DNA of 42,303 bases from an uncultured Azohydromonas sp. (GTDB lineage Bacteria > Pseudomonadota > Gammaproteobacteria > Burkholderiales > Burkholderiaceae_C), in the NCBI RefSeq assembly GCF_937926365.1, contig NZ_CALAOH010000148.1:1-42303 (forward strand), written 5' to 3'. A program made the translations under genes and the position numbers. Shown here one piece after another: positions 8,934 through 17,436 of the stretch; the stretch's first letter is position 1; each line of letters begins with the position of its first letter. Below the pieces are notes generated by a model that saw only the letters and a program-made list of their open reading frames with translations, was not told the DNA's origin and ran no database searches.

Positions 8934-9332
8934 ATGAACACCCCCCTCGCCGACACCACGTCCACCGCCGTTGAGCTCGAAGGCACGTTGGCTGTGCTGG
9001 AGGCGAACCTGCTGGGATTGAGCGACTCCCTGCGCGAGCGCGATGCCGCCGCGATGGAGCGACAAGCCGAGCAGTTGCACCAGGCACTGGCCACCGCCGT
9101 GAACCGTTTCTCGCAGGCCGCGCGCAGCGGCAGCGTGCCCCCGGCGCTGCGCATGCGCCTGGCGCGCGCGGGCAGCCAGGTGGCCGCGCAGCGGGAAGCG
9201 CTGGCACGCGCCACCGCCGCGCTGGACCGCGCCATCGACGTGCTGCTGCCCGGCCTCAACGCCGGCGGCTCCGTCTACGGCGCCGCCGGCCTCGCCGACC
9301 GGCCCACGCGCAGCGGCATGGTGCGCGCCTGA
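8934..9332 (+). CDS. flgN: FlgK/FlgL export chaperone FlgN
   Basis: 132 aa. FlgN is the cytoplasmic chaperone that delivers the hook-filament junction proteins FlgK and FlgL to the export gate. The protein is almost all helical, with long Leu/Ala/Glu heptads (VELEGTLAVLEANLLGLSDS; AAMERQAEQLHQALATAVN) and the typical C-terminal YGAAG...RS motif region. Sequence identity across the family is low, so the call rests mostly on length, helical pattern and its place directly after flgM. A strong terminator closes the unit 26 bp downstream. Confidence 0.88.
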   Translation: MNTPLADTTSTAVELEGTLAVLEANLLGLSDSLRERDAAAMERQAEQLHQALATAVNRFSQAARSGSVPPALRMRLARAGSQVAAQREALARATAALDRAIDVLLPGLNAGGSVYGAAGLADRPTRSGMVRA

Positions 9333-9357
9333 GCCGCGCCCGCAACCAGCCTTGATC

Positions 9358-9381
9358 AGGCCCGCGCGAGCGGGCCTTTTT
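9358..9381 (+). terminator. Rho-independent terminator after flgMN
   Basis: AGGCCCGC, loop GCGA and GCGGGCCT form a perfect 8-bp stem followed by TTTTT. It stands 25 bp after the flgN stop and ends the plus-strand flgMN unit just before the oppositely oriented dehydrogenase gene. Confidence 0.9.
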
Positions 9382-9486
9382 CGTTCAGTGCCGCCCTGGG
9401 AAAGTCGAAGTGCTATCGCATCCCGTTAGCCAAGACGCTTCGCACCCCACTTCGCGGGAATGGCGAGGACGCAAGCGCAGCCGGGC

Positions 9487-11712
9487 TCACTGCCCTCCCA
9501 CCGGCGCCAGCCGCCACACCTGCGTACGCACGTTGCTCTGGTTGTTGTCGCTGGAGGTGCTGACGTAGAGCGCGCCGTCGGGGCCCTGCTCCACGTTGCG
9601 CAGCCGCACGTTGAGCCCCTCCAGCAGCGGCGTGACCGCGCTCACGGCGTTGCCGCCGTCGGCGAGCTGCAGCACCAGCAGCCGCCGCCCCGACATCTGC
9701 CCGATCACCAGCGCGCCGGCCCAGGCCTTCCAGGCCGCGCCCGTGACGAAGCCGCCGCCGCCCGTGCCGCGCGCGGGCAGCCCCGAGCGCCAGGCCGGGC
9801 GCAGCGCCCCCGGGTACAGCCCGGTGTCGGTCATGGGCGTGCCGGCATAGCCGCAGTAGCTCAGCGCCTGGCCGCTGGGGCACAGCGCATCCGGGCTGCC
9901 CAGCGGGCGCGGACGCGGGTCCCAGCCACCGTTGCCCGCGCGCAGCGGCGTGACCTCGTCGTTGTTGCCCGAGCCGTGCTCGATCAGGTAGGGCCGCCGC
10001 GTCCCCGGCTGCACCGCCAGGCCCTGCCCGTTGCGCAGGCCCTGCACCCAGATGCGCGCATCGGCCCCGGCCGGCGCCTGGCCCGCGGCCGAGGCCCGGC
10101 CCTCGCGGTCCACGCGCAGCACCTTGCCGCCCAGCGACCTCGGGTTCTGCGGCACCGGGCCGTCGCGCAGGTCGCCCGTGCTGATGAGCAGCTCCTTGCC
10201 CACGAAGGCCAGCGCGCCGCCCGAGTGCTGGCCCACCAGCCCGACCTTGTTCTGGAACGGGATGCCGGTGACGATGTCCTTGCGCGAATCCACCCCCGAC
10301 CAGTCCGGCTTCACGCGCAGCCGCACCACGCGGTTGTCGCGCCCCCCGCCGGCACTGGAGGCCATGAACACGTACACGCGGCGGTTGAGCCCGAACTCCG
10401 GGTCCAGCGCCAGGCCCAGCATGCCGCTGTTGGTGGCGCTGACGAGGTCCGCCGGCGCGAACAGCCGCCGCTGCGCGCCGCCGGGCAGGCGCGCCCACAG
10501 CCCCCGCCCGCGCTCGGTGTAGAGCATCACGCCGCCGGGCGCGAAAGCCATGTCCCAGACCTCGAACACGTTGCGCATGTACACGTCGCGCACCAGCGTC
10601 GGCGCGCCCGCGGGCAGCGCCGTGGCTTCGAGCTGCGTGCTGGCGTAGCCCGTGGCGCGCACGTCCAGCGTCTGCGGCCCCTGCCCCGGCCCCAGCCGCC
10701 AGGTGCCGGCATGGGCGCGGCCATCGGCGCCGCTGAGCACCGTGCCCTGGCCGATGCTGCCGCCGTCGCTGGGCGTGAACGTCACCGCCACGCCGCTCAC
10801 CGGCCGGCCATTGGCATCGCGCACCAGCGCCACCGCCGGCCGCGGCAGCGCGGCGCCGGCCGGCGCCATCTGGTGATCGTTGGCTTCCGGCGCCTCCAGG
10901 CGCGCACCGTCGGACAGCGCCGTGGCCTGGATCACGGCCTCGGCCAGGCCCGGCGTGCTCACGGACAGCCGCTGCCGCCCCGCCACCGGTCCCAGCGTCC
11001 AGCTGCCCAGCCGCGCGTTGCCTTCACCGTTGGTCGTGGCGAAGGCACCGGTGATCGTGCCCCCGCCGTCCACCACCCTGAAGCGCACCGACACGCCCAC
11101 CACCGCCACGCCGTTGTTGTCCACCACCCGCACCATCGGCGCGACCGGCAGCCGCGTGTTCACCGGGGCGACCTGGCCCTGGCCGCGCACGATGCGCAGG
11201 TCGGCCGGCGTGCCGGCCGCCTCCACCGACACCAGGCGCCAGGCCTGGGAACAGTCCGCGCTCAGCGCCTGCGACTGCGCCTCGGCGCCGTCGGCATCGG
11301 TGGCGGCGCCCAGCGCCAGGCCGCTGTGGCGCGAAACCAGCCGCACCCAGCCGTCGCCCAGCGGTTGCAGCAGCACGCGCTGGCTGGCCAGCTCGGTCCA
11401 CGCACCCTGCCGGAACGCCGCCCCGGCGCCGTCGAGCACCAGCTCGCTGTGCTGCGCCGTCAACCGCCAGTCCCCGTCGGGCAGCCGCTCCAGGCGCCAG
11501 CGCTGGTGCGGTTGCGACCGCCAACGGCCCAGCTGCAGCGCGGCCTCGGCCTGCGCGGCACCGCCCTGCACTTCCAGCACGCGGTGGCCGCACTGGTTCT
11601 CCAGGCGGTACACGCCGTCGGCCGGCAGGCCCGGCGCGGCACCCGCCGCGGCCCCGCCGCCCAGCATCACGACGACGAGCAGCCGGCACGGCCATTTCCA
11701 GTGGGAACGCAT
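9487..11712 (-). CDS. Secreted ricin-like / Ig-like / glucose-sorbosone dehydrogenase-like protein
   Basis: 741 aa from the ATG at 11712, preceded by a GGGGGA ribosome site. Residues 1-28 look like a signal peptide. Residues about 30-163 form a ricin-type beta-trefoil-like region (repeats ending QRWRLERL and QAWRLVSV with GHRVLEV and LVLDGAG motifs). Residues about 165-270 and 280-365 are two Ig-like (Big_1-like) domains with VDNNGVAVVGVSVRF and VRDANGRPVSGVAVTFTPSD. Residues about 370-741 are a six-bladed PQQ-dependent glucose/sorbosone dehydrogenase-like propeller (GMLGLALDPEF, GQHSGGALAF with the His expected at the active site, YLIEHGSGNNDEV, LYVSTSSDNN). It probably acts outside the cytoplasm on sugars or aldoses; substrate unknown. 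It is not a flagellar gene yet sits between flgN and fliA. The domain reading is firm for the propeller and good for the others. Confidence 0.85.
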   Translation of the reverse strand: MRSHWKWPCRLLVVVMLGGGAAAGAAPGLPADGVYRLENQCGHRVLEVQGGAAQAEAALQLGRWRSQPHQRWRLERLPDGDWRLTAQHSELVLDGAGAAFRQGAWTELASQRVLLQPLGDGWVRLVSRHSGLALGAATDADGAEAQSQALSADCSQAWRLVSVEAAGTPADLRIVRGQGQVAPVNTRLPVAPMVRVVDNNGVAVVGVSVRFRVVDGGGTITGAFATTNGEGNARLGSWTLGPVAGRQRLSVSTPGLAEAVIQATALSDGARLEAPEANDHQMAPAGAALPRPAVALVRDANGRPVSGVAVTFTPSDGGSIGQGTVLSGADGRAHAGTWRLGPGQGPQTLDVRATGYASTQLEATALPAGAPTLVRDVYMRNVFEVWDMAFAPGGVMLYTERGRGLWARLPGGAQRRLFAPADLVSATNSGMLGLALDPEFGLNRRVYVFMASSAGGGRDNRVVRLRVKPDWSGVDSRKDIVTGIPFQNKVGLVGQHSGGALAFVGKELLISTGDLRDGPVPQNPRSLGGKVLRVDREGRASAAGQAPAGADARIWVQGLRNGQGLAVQPGTRRPYLIEHGSGNNDEVTPLRAGNGGWDPRPRPLGSPDALCPSGQALSYCGYAGTPMTDTGLYPGALRPAWRSGLPARGTGGGGFVTGAAWKAWAGALVIGQMSGRRLLVLQLADGGNAVSAVTPLLEGLNVRLRNVEQGPDGALYVSTSSDNNQSNVRTQVWRLAPVGGQ

Positions 11713-11832
11713 GTCAATCCCCCAACACCCACCACGCATGGGTTCCGGGGAAGGGTATGCCGCGGCCGGCGCACGCACACCCGGGAGGGCGTGCGGTTAC
11801 GTATCAAGGCGTTGGCTCAGCGCGGCACGGGC

Positions 11833-12552
11833 TTACCAGTCGCGCAGCTTCGCGCGCAGCCGGGCGATGCTCTGGCTGTGGAGCTGGCACACCCGCGACT
11901 CGGTCACGCCGAGCACGGCGGCGATCTCCTTGAGGTTCATGTCGTGCTCGTAGTACATGCTCATGACGTACTGCTCGCGCTCGGGCAGGCCCTCGATGGC
12001 CGCCACCAGCGCCTCGCGCATGCGCCGGTCCTGCAGCCGCGCCATGGGGTTGGCCTCGGCTTCGCTGATGTGGCGGTCCAGGAAGTCCTCGTCGCCGTCG
12101 CTGCCGCTGCCGGCCATGTCCTCCAGGTACAGCAGCTGCGTGCCGCGCACCTTGCCCAGCAGTTCCTGGTAGTCGGCCAGCGCGAGCCCCATCTCGGCGG
12201 CGATCTCGCTCTCCAGCGGCGCGCGGCCGAGGCGGTGCTCCAGCCGGTGCACGGCGGCCTCGATCTCACGCTGCTGGCGCCGGTTGCCGCGGCTCATCCA
12301 GTCCGCCCCGCGCAGCTCGTCGAGCATCGCACCGCGGATGCGCTGGGTGGCGAAGGTTTCGAACTGCACACCCTGGTTGGCGTCGAAGCGCCCCAGCGCG
12401 TCGTTGAGCCCCATCATCCCGACCTGGATCAGGTCGGCGACCTCAACGTTGGCCGGCAGCTTGGCAATCATCTGGTGAGCCAGGCGCCGCACCAGCGGGC
12501 TGTACTGCGCCAGTAACGCATCGTTCTTCAGGCGGCCTTTGACGGTGTACAT
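11833..12552 (-). CDS. fliA: RNA polymerase sigma factor FliA (sigma-28)
   Basis: 239 aa from the ATG at 12552 (MYTVKGRL); a start seven codons upstream is possible. FliA directs transcription of late flagellar genes and is inhibited by FlgM. Region 2 is clear (VADLIQVGMMGLNDALGRFD, FETFATQRIRGAMLDELR), then region 3 (DWMSRGNRRQQREIEAAVHR) and the region 4 helix-turn-helix (LKEIAAVLGVTESRVCQLHS). It follows flhG by 30 bp and is probably the last gene of flhA-flhF-flhG-fliA. Its likely sites in this window are at flgM, motA, the HD-GYP-like gene, fliC1 and fliD. Confidence 0.97.
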   Translation of the reverse strand: MYTVKGRLKNDALLAQYSPLVRRLAHQMIAKLPANVEVADLIQVGMMGLNDALGRFDANQGVQFETFATQRIRGAMLDELRGADWMSRGNRRQQREIEAAVHRLEHRLGRAPLESEIAAEMGLALADYQELLGKVRGTQLLYLEDMAGSGSDGDEDFLDRHISEAEANPMARLQDRRMREALVAAIEGLPEREQYVMSMYYEHDMNLKEIAAVLGVTESRVCQLHSQSIARLRAKLRDW

Positions 12553-12582
12553 GCTCCAACGCTCCCGGGGCATCCTTGTTTT

Positions 12583-13392
12583 TCAATTTCTTGCGGACGG
12601 GGTGCTGTCCAGCGCGGCGTCGCCGCCCGGATGCCAGCCCTGGTCCGCTTGCCGTTCTTCGGTTTCGAGCAGTGCCGCGGCCAGCCGCGCCAGCGACGCC
12701 GGCACCGTGGCGGCGGCCCCTCCGCGCGCCGGGTCCACGGCCACGCCCTCGCGCAGCGCCGCACCCGGGCGGTTGCGCGCCCAACCGGCAAGGTGGCGCA
12801 CGGCGCGCGCGGCCTGCGGCGAGGACATCGGTGCGCCCAGCAGCAAGTCGAACCGCGTGCAGCGGTGGCGCGAGCCCAGCAGCCGCAGGCTCGCCAGCGC
12901 GTGCGCCAGGCTGTCGGCGTCCTCGCCGGCCAGCAGCAGCGGGTTGACCGCGCGGCCTTCGAAGAAGCGGCTGAGCTCGGCGGCGCCTGCATGCACCATC
13001 AGCACGTCGCATTGCGGCGCCGACCGCGCCAGGTGCTGCAGCCACTGCGCGGCGCTGCCCTGGGCCGCCAGCAGCCGCGCCGGCAGGCCGCGCGCGGCCA
13101 GGTAGGACAGCCCGTTGCCCAGCGGCTCGATGCCCAGCGCCGGGTCCTCCAGCACCGCCGGCGCCGCCTCGGGCGCGCTTTCAGCCGCGTCGATGATCAG
13201 CGTGTTGCCGCCCTGCGCGGCCAGCGCCGCCGTCAGCCGCTCCAGCAGCAGCTCCACGCCGCCCACATGCGGATTGGCCGCCACGGGCACGAATCGCTGG
13301 TGCGCGCCGCCGCTGAAGAGACGGCGCAAGCCCGCGGCCTGGTCGGTCCGGTCGCTCAACGAAGGCTGTCGTCGGGAAAGCAGACTGCGCAT
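12583..13392 (-). CDS. flhG: FlhG-like protein with degenerate P-loop
   Basis: 269 aa from the ATG at 13392, 14 bp after the flhF stop. By position and by the early QAAGLRRLF motif (which in FlhG activates the FlhF GTPase) this is FlhG/FleN, a MinD-type ATPase that limits flagellar number. The Walker A motif KGGxGKT expected at about residue 40 is replaced by AANPHVGGVELLLERL, without the Lys and Thr. The later LIIDAAE resembles a remnant of the switch/Walker region and DVLMVHAGAA one of the MinD strand motifs. So it looks like a MinD fold that has lost nucleotide binding. It could still act as an FlhF partner through its N-terminus; this is inference. Confidence 0.85.
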   Translation of the reverse strand: MRSLLSRRQPSLSDRTDQAAGLRRLFSGGAHQRFVPVAANPHVGGVELLLERLTAALAAQGGNTLIIDAAESAPEAAPAVLEDPALGIEPLGNGLSYLAARGLPARLLAAQGSAAQWLQHLARSAPQCDVLMVHAGAAELSRFFEGRAVNPLLLAGEDADSLAHALASLRLLGSRHRCTRFDLLLGAPMSSPQAARAVRHLAGWARNRPGAALREGVAVDPARGGAAATVPASLARLAAALLETEERQADQGWHPGGDAALDSTPSARN

Positions 13393-13406
13393 GCCTTGCC
13401 TTCTCC

Positions 13407-15101
13407 TCAGGCCAGCACCGGAGCCGCACCCGGAGCGCCGCGACCCGCACCGCAAAGCACCAGGCTCACGTCGTCGGACTGCAGCCGGTACACCGCGGCG
13501 CTGGCCGGGCGCAGCGCGCGCTCCACCAGCGCCTGAGCCGACAGGCGGTGCCAGTCCTCGGGCACGCGCTGTCCAGTGGCCACACCCACCACGCGCAGCC
13601 GGTGGCGGATCACCGCATCCAGCGCCGGCGCCAGCTTCACCGCCTCGTCCAGCTTGGACAGGATCACGCCGCGGCATTGCGCAGCGCGCCAGGCGTGCAT
13701 CACATCGTCGATGGTTTCGCCCTGCGAGGCGGCGTTGACCACCAGCAGCCGCCGGATTGACGGGTGCACCAGCATGTCCAGCAGCTCGCGCGTGCGCTCG
13801 TCGCGCTGCGCCATGCCTGCCGTGTCGATGATCACCATCTTCTTGCCGCCCAGCAGCGACAGCAGATCCTCCAGCGAGGTGCGGTCGTGCGCGGTGTGCA
13901 CGGGCACGCCCAGGATGCGGCCGTAGGCGCGCAGCTGCTCGTGCGCGCCCACCCGGTAGGCGTCCAGCGTGATCAGGCCGAGCTGCCCCGGGCCGTGGCG
14001 CGTGGCGCAGGCCGCGGCCAGCTTGGCGGTGGTGGTGGTCTTGCCCACGCCGGTGGAGCCGATGAGCGCGTACACGCCGCACTCCGCCTCCAGCGGCACC
14101 TCGGCCTCGGCGCCGCAGAGGTTGCGCTGCAGCACGCCCGCGGCCCAGGCCAGCGGGTCGCCCGCGTCCTGCGGCAACCCCGAGCCGAGCTTGCGGATGA
14201 GCCCGGGCGAGAAGCCGCACTCCAGCAACCGCTGCGACAGCGCGGCCTGCGCCGGGTTGCGCTGGAGCTGGTCGGCATAGGCCAGCGCGTCCAGGCGCTG
14301 CTCGATCATCGCGCGCGCCGAGCGCAGCTCGTTGAGCATCTCGCCCTGCTCGCGGCGCAGGTCGGCCATCACCGGCGCCACCGCCTGCTCCACGGCCTCC
14401 AGCGCCACGGGTGCCGCCGCATCCGGCGCCGGCCCCTGGATCGCCTCGCTCAGGACCGGCAGCTCATACGCCGGCGGCACCTGGACCGGCGGTACCGGCA
14501 ACGGCTGTGCCGGCTCCGGCGGTACCGGCACCGGTTGCACGGCCACCGGCAACACGGGCATCGCCGCCATCGTGGCCGGCGGTGCCTGGATGGGCCGCAC
14601 CGGGACTGGCGGCACCTGGATCGACTGCACCTGCACCGGTTGCGCTTGCACCGGCCGCACCGGCCGCGCGGGGATGGCCGTGGCGGCCATCTTGCCGACC
14701 GCGCTGACGGCAGCCGCCATCGGCGTGAGCACCGGCACCTGCGTGCGCGACAGCTCGGCCTGGCGCCGCTTGAGCATGCGCTCGCGCACGTACTCCTGGA
14801 ACGACAGCGTGCTCATGCCCATGCCGCCGCCCGCGGCGGGCTGTGGCTGCAGCGGCTGGGACTGCTGAGGCTTGCGGGCCTGCTGTGGCCTTGGCGTGGG
14901 CACCGGCTGGGGCGGCTGCCGCACCGGAAGGCCCGAGGCCAGGCTCTCGATCTGGCGCATGCCGTCGTGCGGCATGGCCAGCACTTCCACGCCCTCCGGG
15001 CACGGACGCGTGGACAGAACGACGGCCTCGTCGCCGAATGCCTGCCGCACCAGTTGCAGGGCTTCGCGCGGGCTGCGCGCGGTGAAGCGTTTGACGTTCA
15101 T
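13407..15101 (-). CDS. flhF: Flagellar SRP-type GTPase FlhF
   Basis: 564 aa. FlhF marks the site of flagellar assembly, usually a pole. N-terminal B domain (residues 1-60, MNVKRFTARSPREALQLVRQ), a long Pro/Val/Gln-rich linker (about 60-220), an N domain with ALSQRLLECGFSPGLIRKL, and the G domain with P-loop GSTGVGKTTTTAKLA at 348-362, LITLDAYRVGAHEQL at 376-390, DTAGMAQRDE at 426-435 and SKLDEA at 482-487. All GTPase motifs are intact. Its ATG overlaps the end of flhA by 4 bp. Together with FlhG this suggests a defined number and place of flagella, although FlhDC control is present too. Confidence 0.97.
   Translation of the reverse strand: MNVKRFTARSPREALQLVRQAFGDEAVVLSTRPCPEGVEVLAMPHDGMRQIESLASGLPVRQPPQPVPTPRPQQARKPQQSQPLQPQPAAGGGMGMSTLSFQEYVRERMLKRRQAELSRTQVPVLTPMAAAVSAVGKMAATAIPARPVRPVQAQPVQVQSIQVPPVPVRPIQAPPATMAAMPVLPVAVQPVPVPPEPAQPLPVPPVQVPPAYELPVLSEAIQGPAPDAAAPVALEAVEQAVAPVMADLRREQGEMLNELRSARAMIEQRLDALAYADQLQRNPAQAALSQRLLECGFSPGLIRKLGSGLPQDAGDPLAWAAGVLQRNLCGAEAEVPLEAECGVYALIGSTGVGKTTTTAKLAAACATRHGPGQLGLITLDAYRVGAHEQLRAYGRILGVPVHTAHDRTSLEDLLSLLGGKKMVIIDTAGMAQRDERTRELLDMLVHPSIRRLLVVNAASQGETIDDVMHAWRAAQCRGVILSKLDEAVKLAPALDAVIRHRLRVVGVATGQRVPEDWHRLSAQALVERALRPASAAVYRLQSDDVSLVLCGAGRGAPGAAPVLA
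14454..14675 (-). repeat. Pro-Val-Gln repeat tract in the FlhF linker
   Basis: Codes for FlhF residues about 143-216, a tract built from short units such as PVRP, PVQV, VPPVPV and LPVPPVQVPP. On the DNA the plus strand shows recurring ACCGGC/GGTACCGG/ACCGGTTGC units. Likely a flexible or extended linker between the B and NG domains that could change length by slippage. Confidence 0.7.
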
Positions 15102-17185
15102 GCTGTGCCTCCGATGATCGAGGCGATCCGGATGGTGTGGGTTTCAGGAATCTCGCTGTGCGCCAGCACCTTCAGGCGCGGCGCGGCGCGCCTGAGCAGG
15201 CGGGCCATGGGCGTGCGGATGGCGTCGGGCACCAGCAGGCACGCGGGCTGGCCCAGCTCCTCCTGGCGCTGCGCGGTGTCGGCGGCGCCGCGGGTCAGGG
15301 CCTCGGCCACGCCGGGGTCCAGCGCCGCGCCGTGCGGGGAGTTCAGCGCCTGCGTCACCAGGCGCTCCAGCCCCGGCTCGATGGCGATCACGTCGAGTTC
15401 GCGCACCGGGCCGTAGATCTGCTGCACGATGGCCGGGGCCAGGTGCACACGCACCCGGCGTGCCAGCTCGGCCGGGTCGGCGGCTACCGCGGCGTTCTCC
15501 ACCAGGCATTCGACGATGGAGCGCATGTCGCGGATGTGCACGCCCTCCTCCAGCAGCAGCTGCAGCACCTTCTGCAGCACGGGGATGGCCACGACCTTGG
15601 GAATCACGTCCTCGATGAGCTTGGGTGCGAGCTTGGCCACGTGGTCCACCAACTGCTGGGTCTCGGTGCGGCCCAGCAGCTTCGCGGCGTGGACCTGCAT
15701 CAAGTGTGAGAGGTGCGTGGCGACCACGGTCGAGCAATCAACCACCGTAAAGCCGCCCATTTGGGCCTGCTCGCGCAGCCGCTCCTCGACCCACACCGCC
15801 GGCAGCCCGAAGGCCGGGTCGGTGGTGGTGGTGCCGGGCAGCTTCTGCGTGGCGCCGCCGGGGTTGATGGCCAGCAGCATGCCGGGGAAGGCCTCGCCCT
15901 CGCCCACCACCGCGCCGCGCAGCGTCACGCGGTAGGCGCTGGGGCGCAGCTCCAGGTTGTCGCGGATGTGCACCGCCGGCGGCAGGAAGCCCACGTCCTG
16001 CGCGAACTTCTTGCGCACGCCCTTGATGCGGCTGAGCAGGTCGCCGTTGCGCGACTTGTCCACCAGCGTGATGAGCCGGTAGCCCACTTCCAGCCCCAGC
16101 GCGTCCACGGGCACGAGGTCGTCCCAGCTCGCCTCGGCGTCGCCGCTGTGCACGGCCTCGGGCTGGGGCGCGGGTTGCGCCGCCTGGCGCCGCGCGGCCT
16201 GGTGCATGCGCCACGCGCCCGCGCCCAGCGCCGTGGCCAGCAGCAGGAACACCAGGTGCGGCATGCCGGGGATGAGCCCCAGCCCGCCCACGATGCCCGC
16301 GGCCATCCCCAGCGTGCGCGGCGAGCCGAAGAGCTGCGCGCCGATCTGGCTGCCCACGTCGGCGTCCTTGCCCACGCGCGAGACCACCATCGCCGCGGCC
16401 ACCGAGATCAGCAGCCCCGGAATCTGCGCCACCAGCGCGTCGCCCACGGCCAGCAGCACGTAGGTGTTGGCCGCCTGCGCCGCGCTCAGGTCGTGCTGCA
16501 CCATGCCGATGGTGAAGCCGCCCACGATGTTGATGAACAGGATCAGCAGCCCCGCGATCGCGTCGCCGCGCACGAACTTGCTGGCGCCGTCCATGGAGCC
16601 GAAGAACTCGGCCTCGTCACCCACCTCGGCGCGGCGGCGCTTGGCCTCGGCCTCGTCGATGAGCCCGGCGTTGAGGTCCGCGTCGATGGCCATCTGCTTG
16701 CCGGGCATGGCGTCCAGCGTGAAGCGCGCGCCGACCTCGGCGATGCGCTCGGCGCCCTTGGTCACGACGATGAAGTTGATGACCACCAGCACCGCGAACA
16801 CGATCAGGCCCACGGTGAAGTTGCCGCCGATGAGGAAGTGGCCGAAGGCCTCGATGACGTGGCCGGCCGCGCCGGTGCCGGTGTGGCCCTGCAGCAGCAC
16901 CACGCGCGTGGAGGCGACGTTCAGCGACAGGCGCAGCAGCGTCGTCACCAGCAGCACCGCCGGGAAGGCGGCGAAGTCCAGCGGACGCACCATGCTGGAG
17001 GCCGTCAGCATCACCATCAGCGCCATCGCGATGTTGAAGGTGAACAGCATGTCCAGCACGAATGCCGGCAGCGGCAGCACCATCATGGCCAGCACCATGA
17101 CCACGAACAGCGGCGCCGCCAGCGTGCGCACGAGATCCGGCCCCACGCCCAGCACCGCCTGCAGCCGGGCGAGATAGGTGTTCAT
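15098..17185 (-). CDS. flhA: Flagellar type III export gate protein FlhA
   Basis: 695 aa, family length. FlhA is the nonameric export-gate protein of the flagellar type III secretion system. About eight membrane segments occupy the first 320 residues (for example LFVVMVLAMMVLPLPAFVLD), with the conserved cytoplasmic FHIPEP loop features GARFTLDAMPGKQMAIDADL and AEVGDEAEFFGSMDGASKFV. The C-terminal cytoplasmic platform, which docks chaperone-substrate complexes, follows from about residue 355 and includes RDNLELRPSAYRVTLRG. Overlaps flhF by ATGA. The 251-bp gap to flhB holds a repeat element and a poor FliA-like site. Confidence 0.97.
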   Translation of the reverse strand: MNTYLARLQAVLGVGPDLVRTLAAPLFVVMVLAMMVLPLPAFVLDMLFTFNIAMALMVMLTASSMVRPLDFAAFPAVLLVTTLLRLSLNVASTRVVLLQGHTGTGAAGHVIEAFGHFLIGGNFTVGLIVFAVLVVINFIVVTKGAERIAEVGARFTLDAMPGKQMAIDADLNAGLIDEAEAKRRRAEVGDEAEFFGSMDGASKFVRGDAIAGLLILFINIVGGFTIGMVQHDLSAAQAANTYVLLAVGDALVAQIPGLLISVAAAMVVSRVGKDADVGSQIGAQLFGSPRTLGMAAGIVGGLGLIPGMPHLVFLLLATALGAGAWRMHQAARRQAAQPAPQPEAVHSGDAEASWDDLVPVDALGLEVGYRLITLVDKSRNGDLLSRIKGVRKKFAQDVGFLPPAVHIRDNLELRPSAYRVTLRGAVVGEGEAFPGMLLAINPGGATQKLPGTTTTDPAFGLPAVWVEERLREQAQMGGFTVVDCSTVVATHLSHLMQVHAAKLLGRTETQQLVDHVAKLAPKLIEDVIPKVVAIPVLQKVLQLLLEEGVHIRDMRSIVECLVENAAVAADPAELARRVRVHLAPAIVQQIYGPVRELDVIAIEPGLERLVTQALNSPHGAALDPGVAEALTRGAADTAQRQEELGQPACLLVPDAIRTPMARLLRRAAPRLKVLAHSEIPETHTIRIASIIGGTA

Positions 17186-17436
17186 GGGCCGAGATTGTTC
17201 CCAGCCCGCGCCAAAACTTGAGCCGGATTAGCGGGCCGAAAACGGCGCTGTTCGCGGGGCCAGGATGGCGGCGGCAGCGGTGCAAGGGGCACGGGCGTTG
17301 ACCGCCGTCATAGCGACTCGCTTTTCCAACCGATACGGACCACAAGCAATTCCTGAACAACCAGAACCCGTTCGCCCCGGGCCCCCCGACCGGGCTCAGG
17401 GCGAACGGAGCCCTTGATTGACGGCGCGGACTGGAA
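17186..17436. repeat. flhB-flhA intergenic region with inverted repeat
   Basis: No gene visible in this 251-bp gap. At 17368-17408, CCGTTCGCCC and GGGCGAACGG are perfect 10-bp inverted arms around a GC-rich core that contains GGGCTCAG. This belongs with the elements at 3293-3421 and 7068-7132. A FliA-like -35 (TCAAGTTT on the reverse strand, 17215-17222) lacks a matching -10. The promoter of flhA, if separate from flhB, must lie here but I cannot place it. Confidence 0.65.

Noticed and set aside
11770..11795. Inverted repeat CGCACGC ... GCGTGCG downstream of fliA as terminator
   Set aside because: No T tract on either side; it could be a chance GC-rich palindrome.
9460..12516. A plus-strand frame of about 1000 codons
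   Set aside because: Antisense to the dehydrogenase gene and fliA; Arg/His/Gly/Pro/Ala-rich with no domain, typical of a shadow frame.
17192..17222. FliA promoter for flhA (TCAAGTTT on the reverse strand)
   Set aside because: The -35 half is good, but the sequence 11 bp later (GGGAACAA) does not resemble GCCGATAA.
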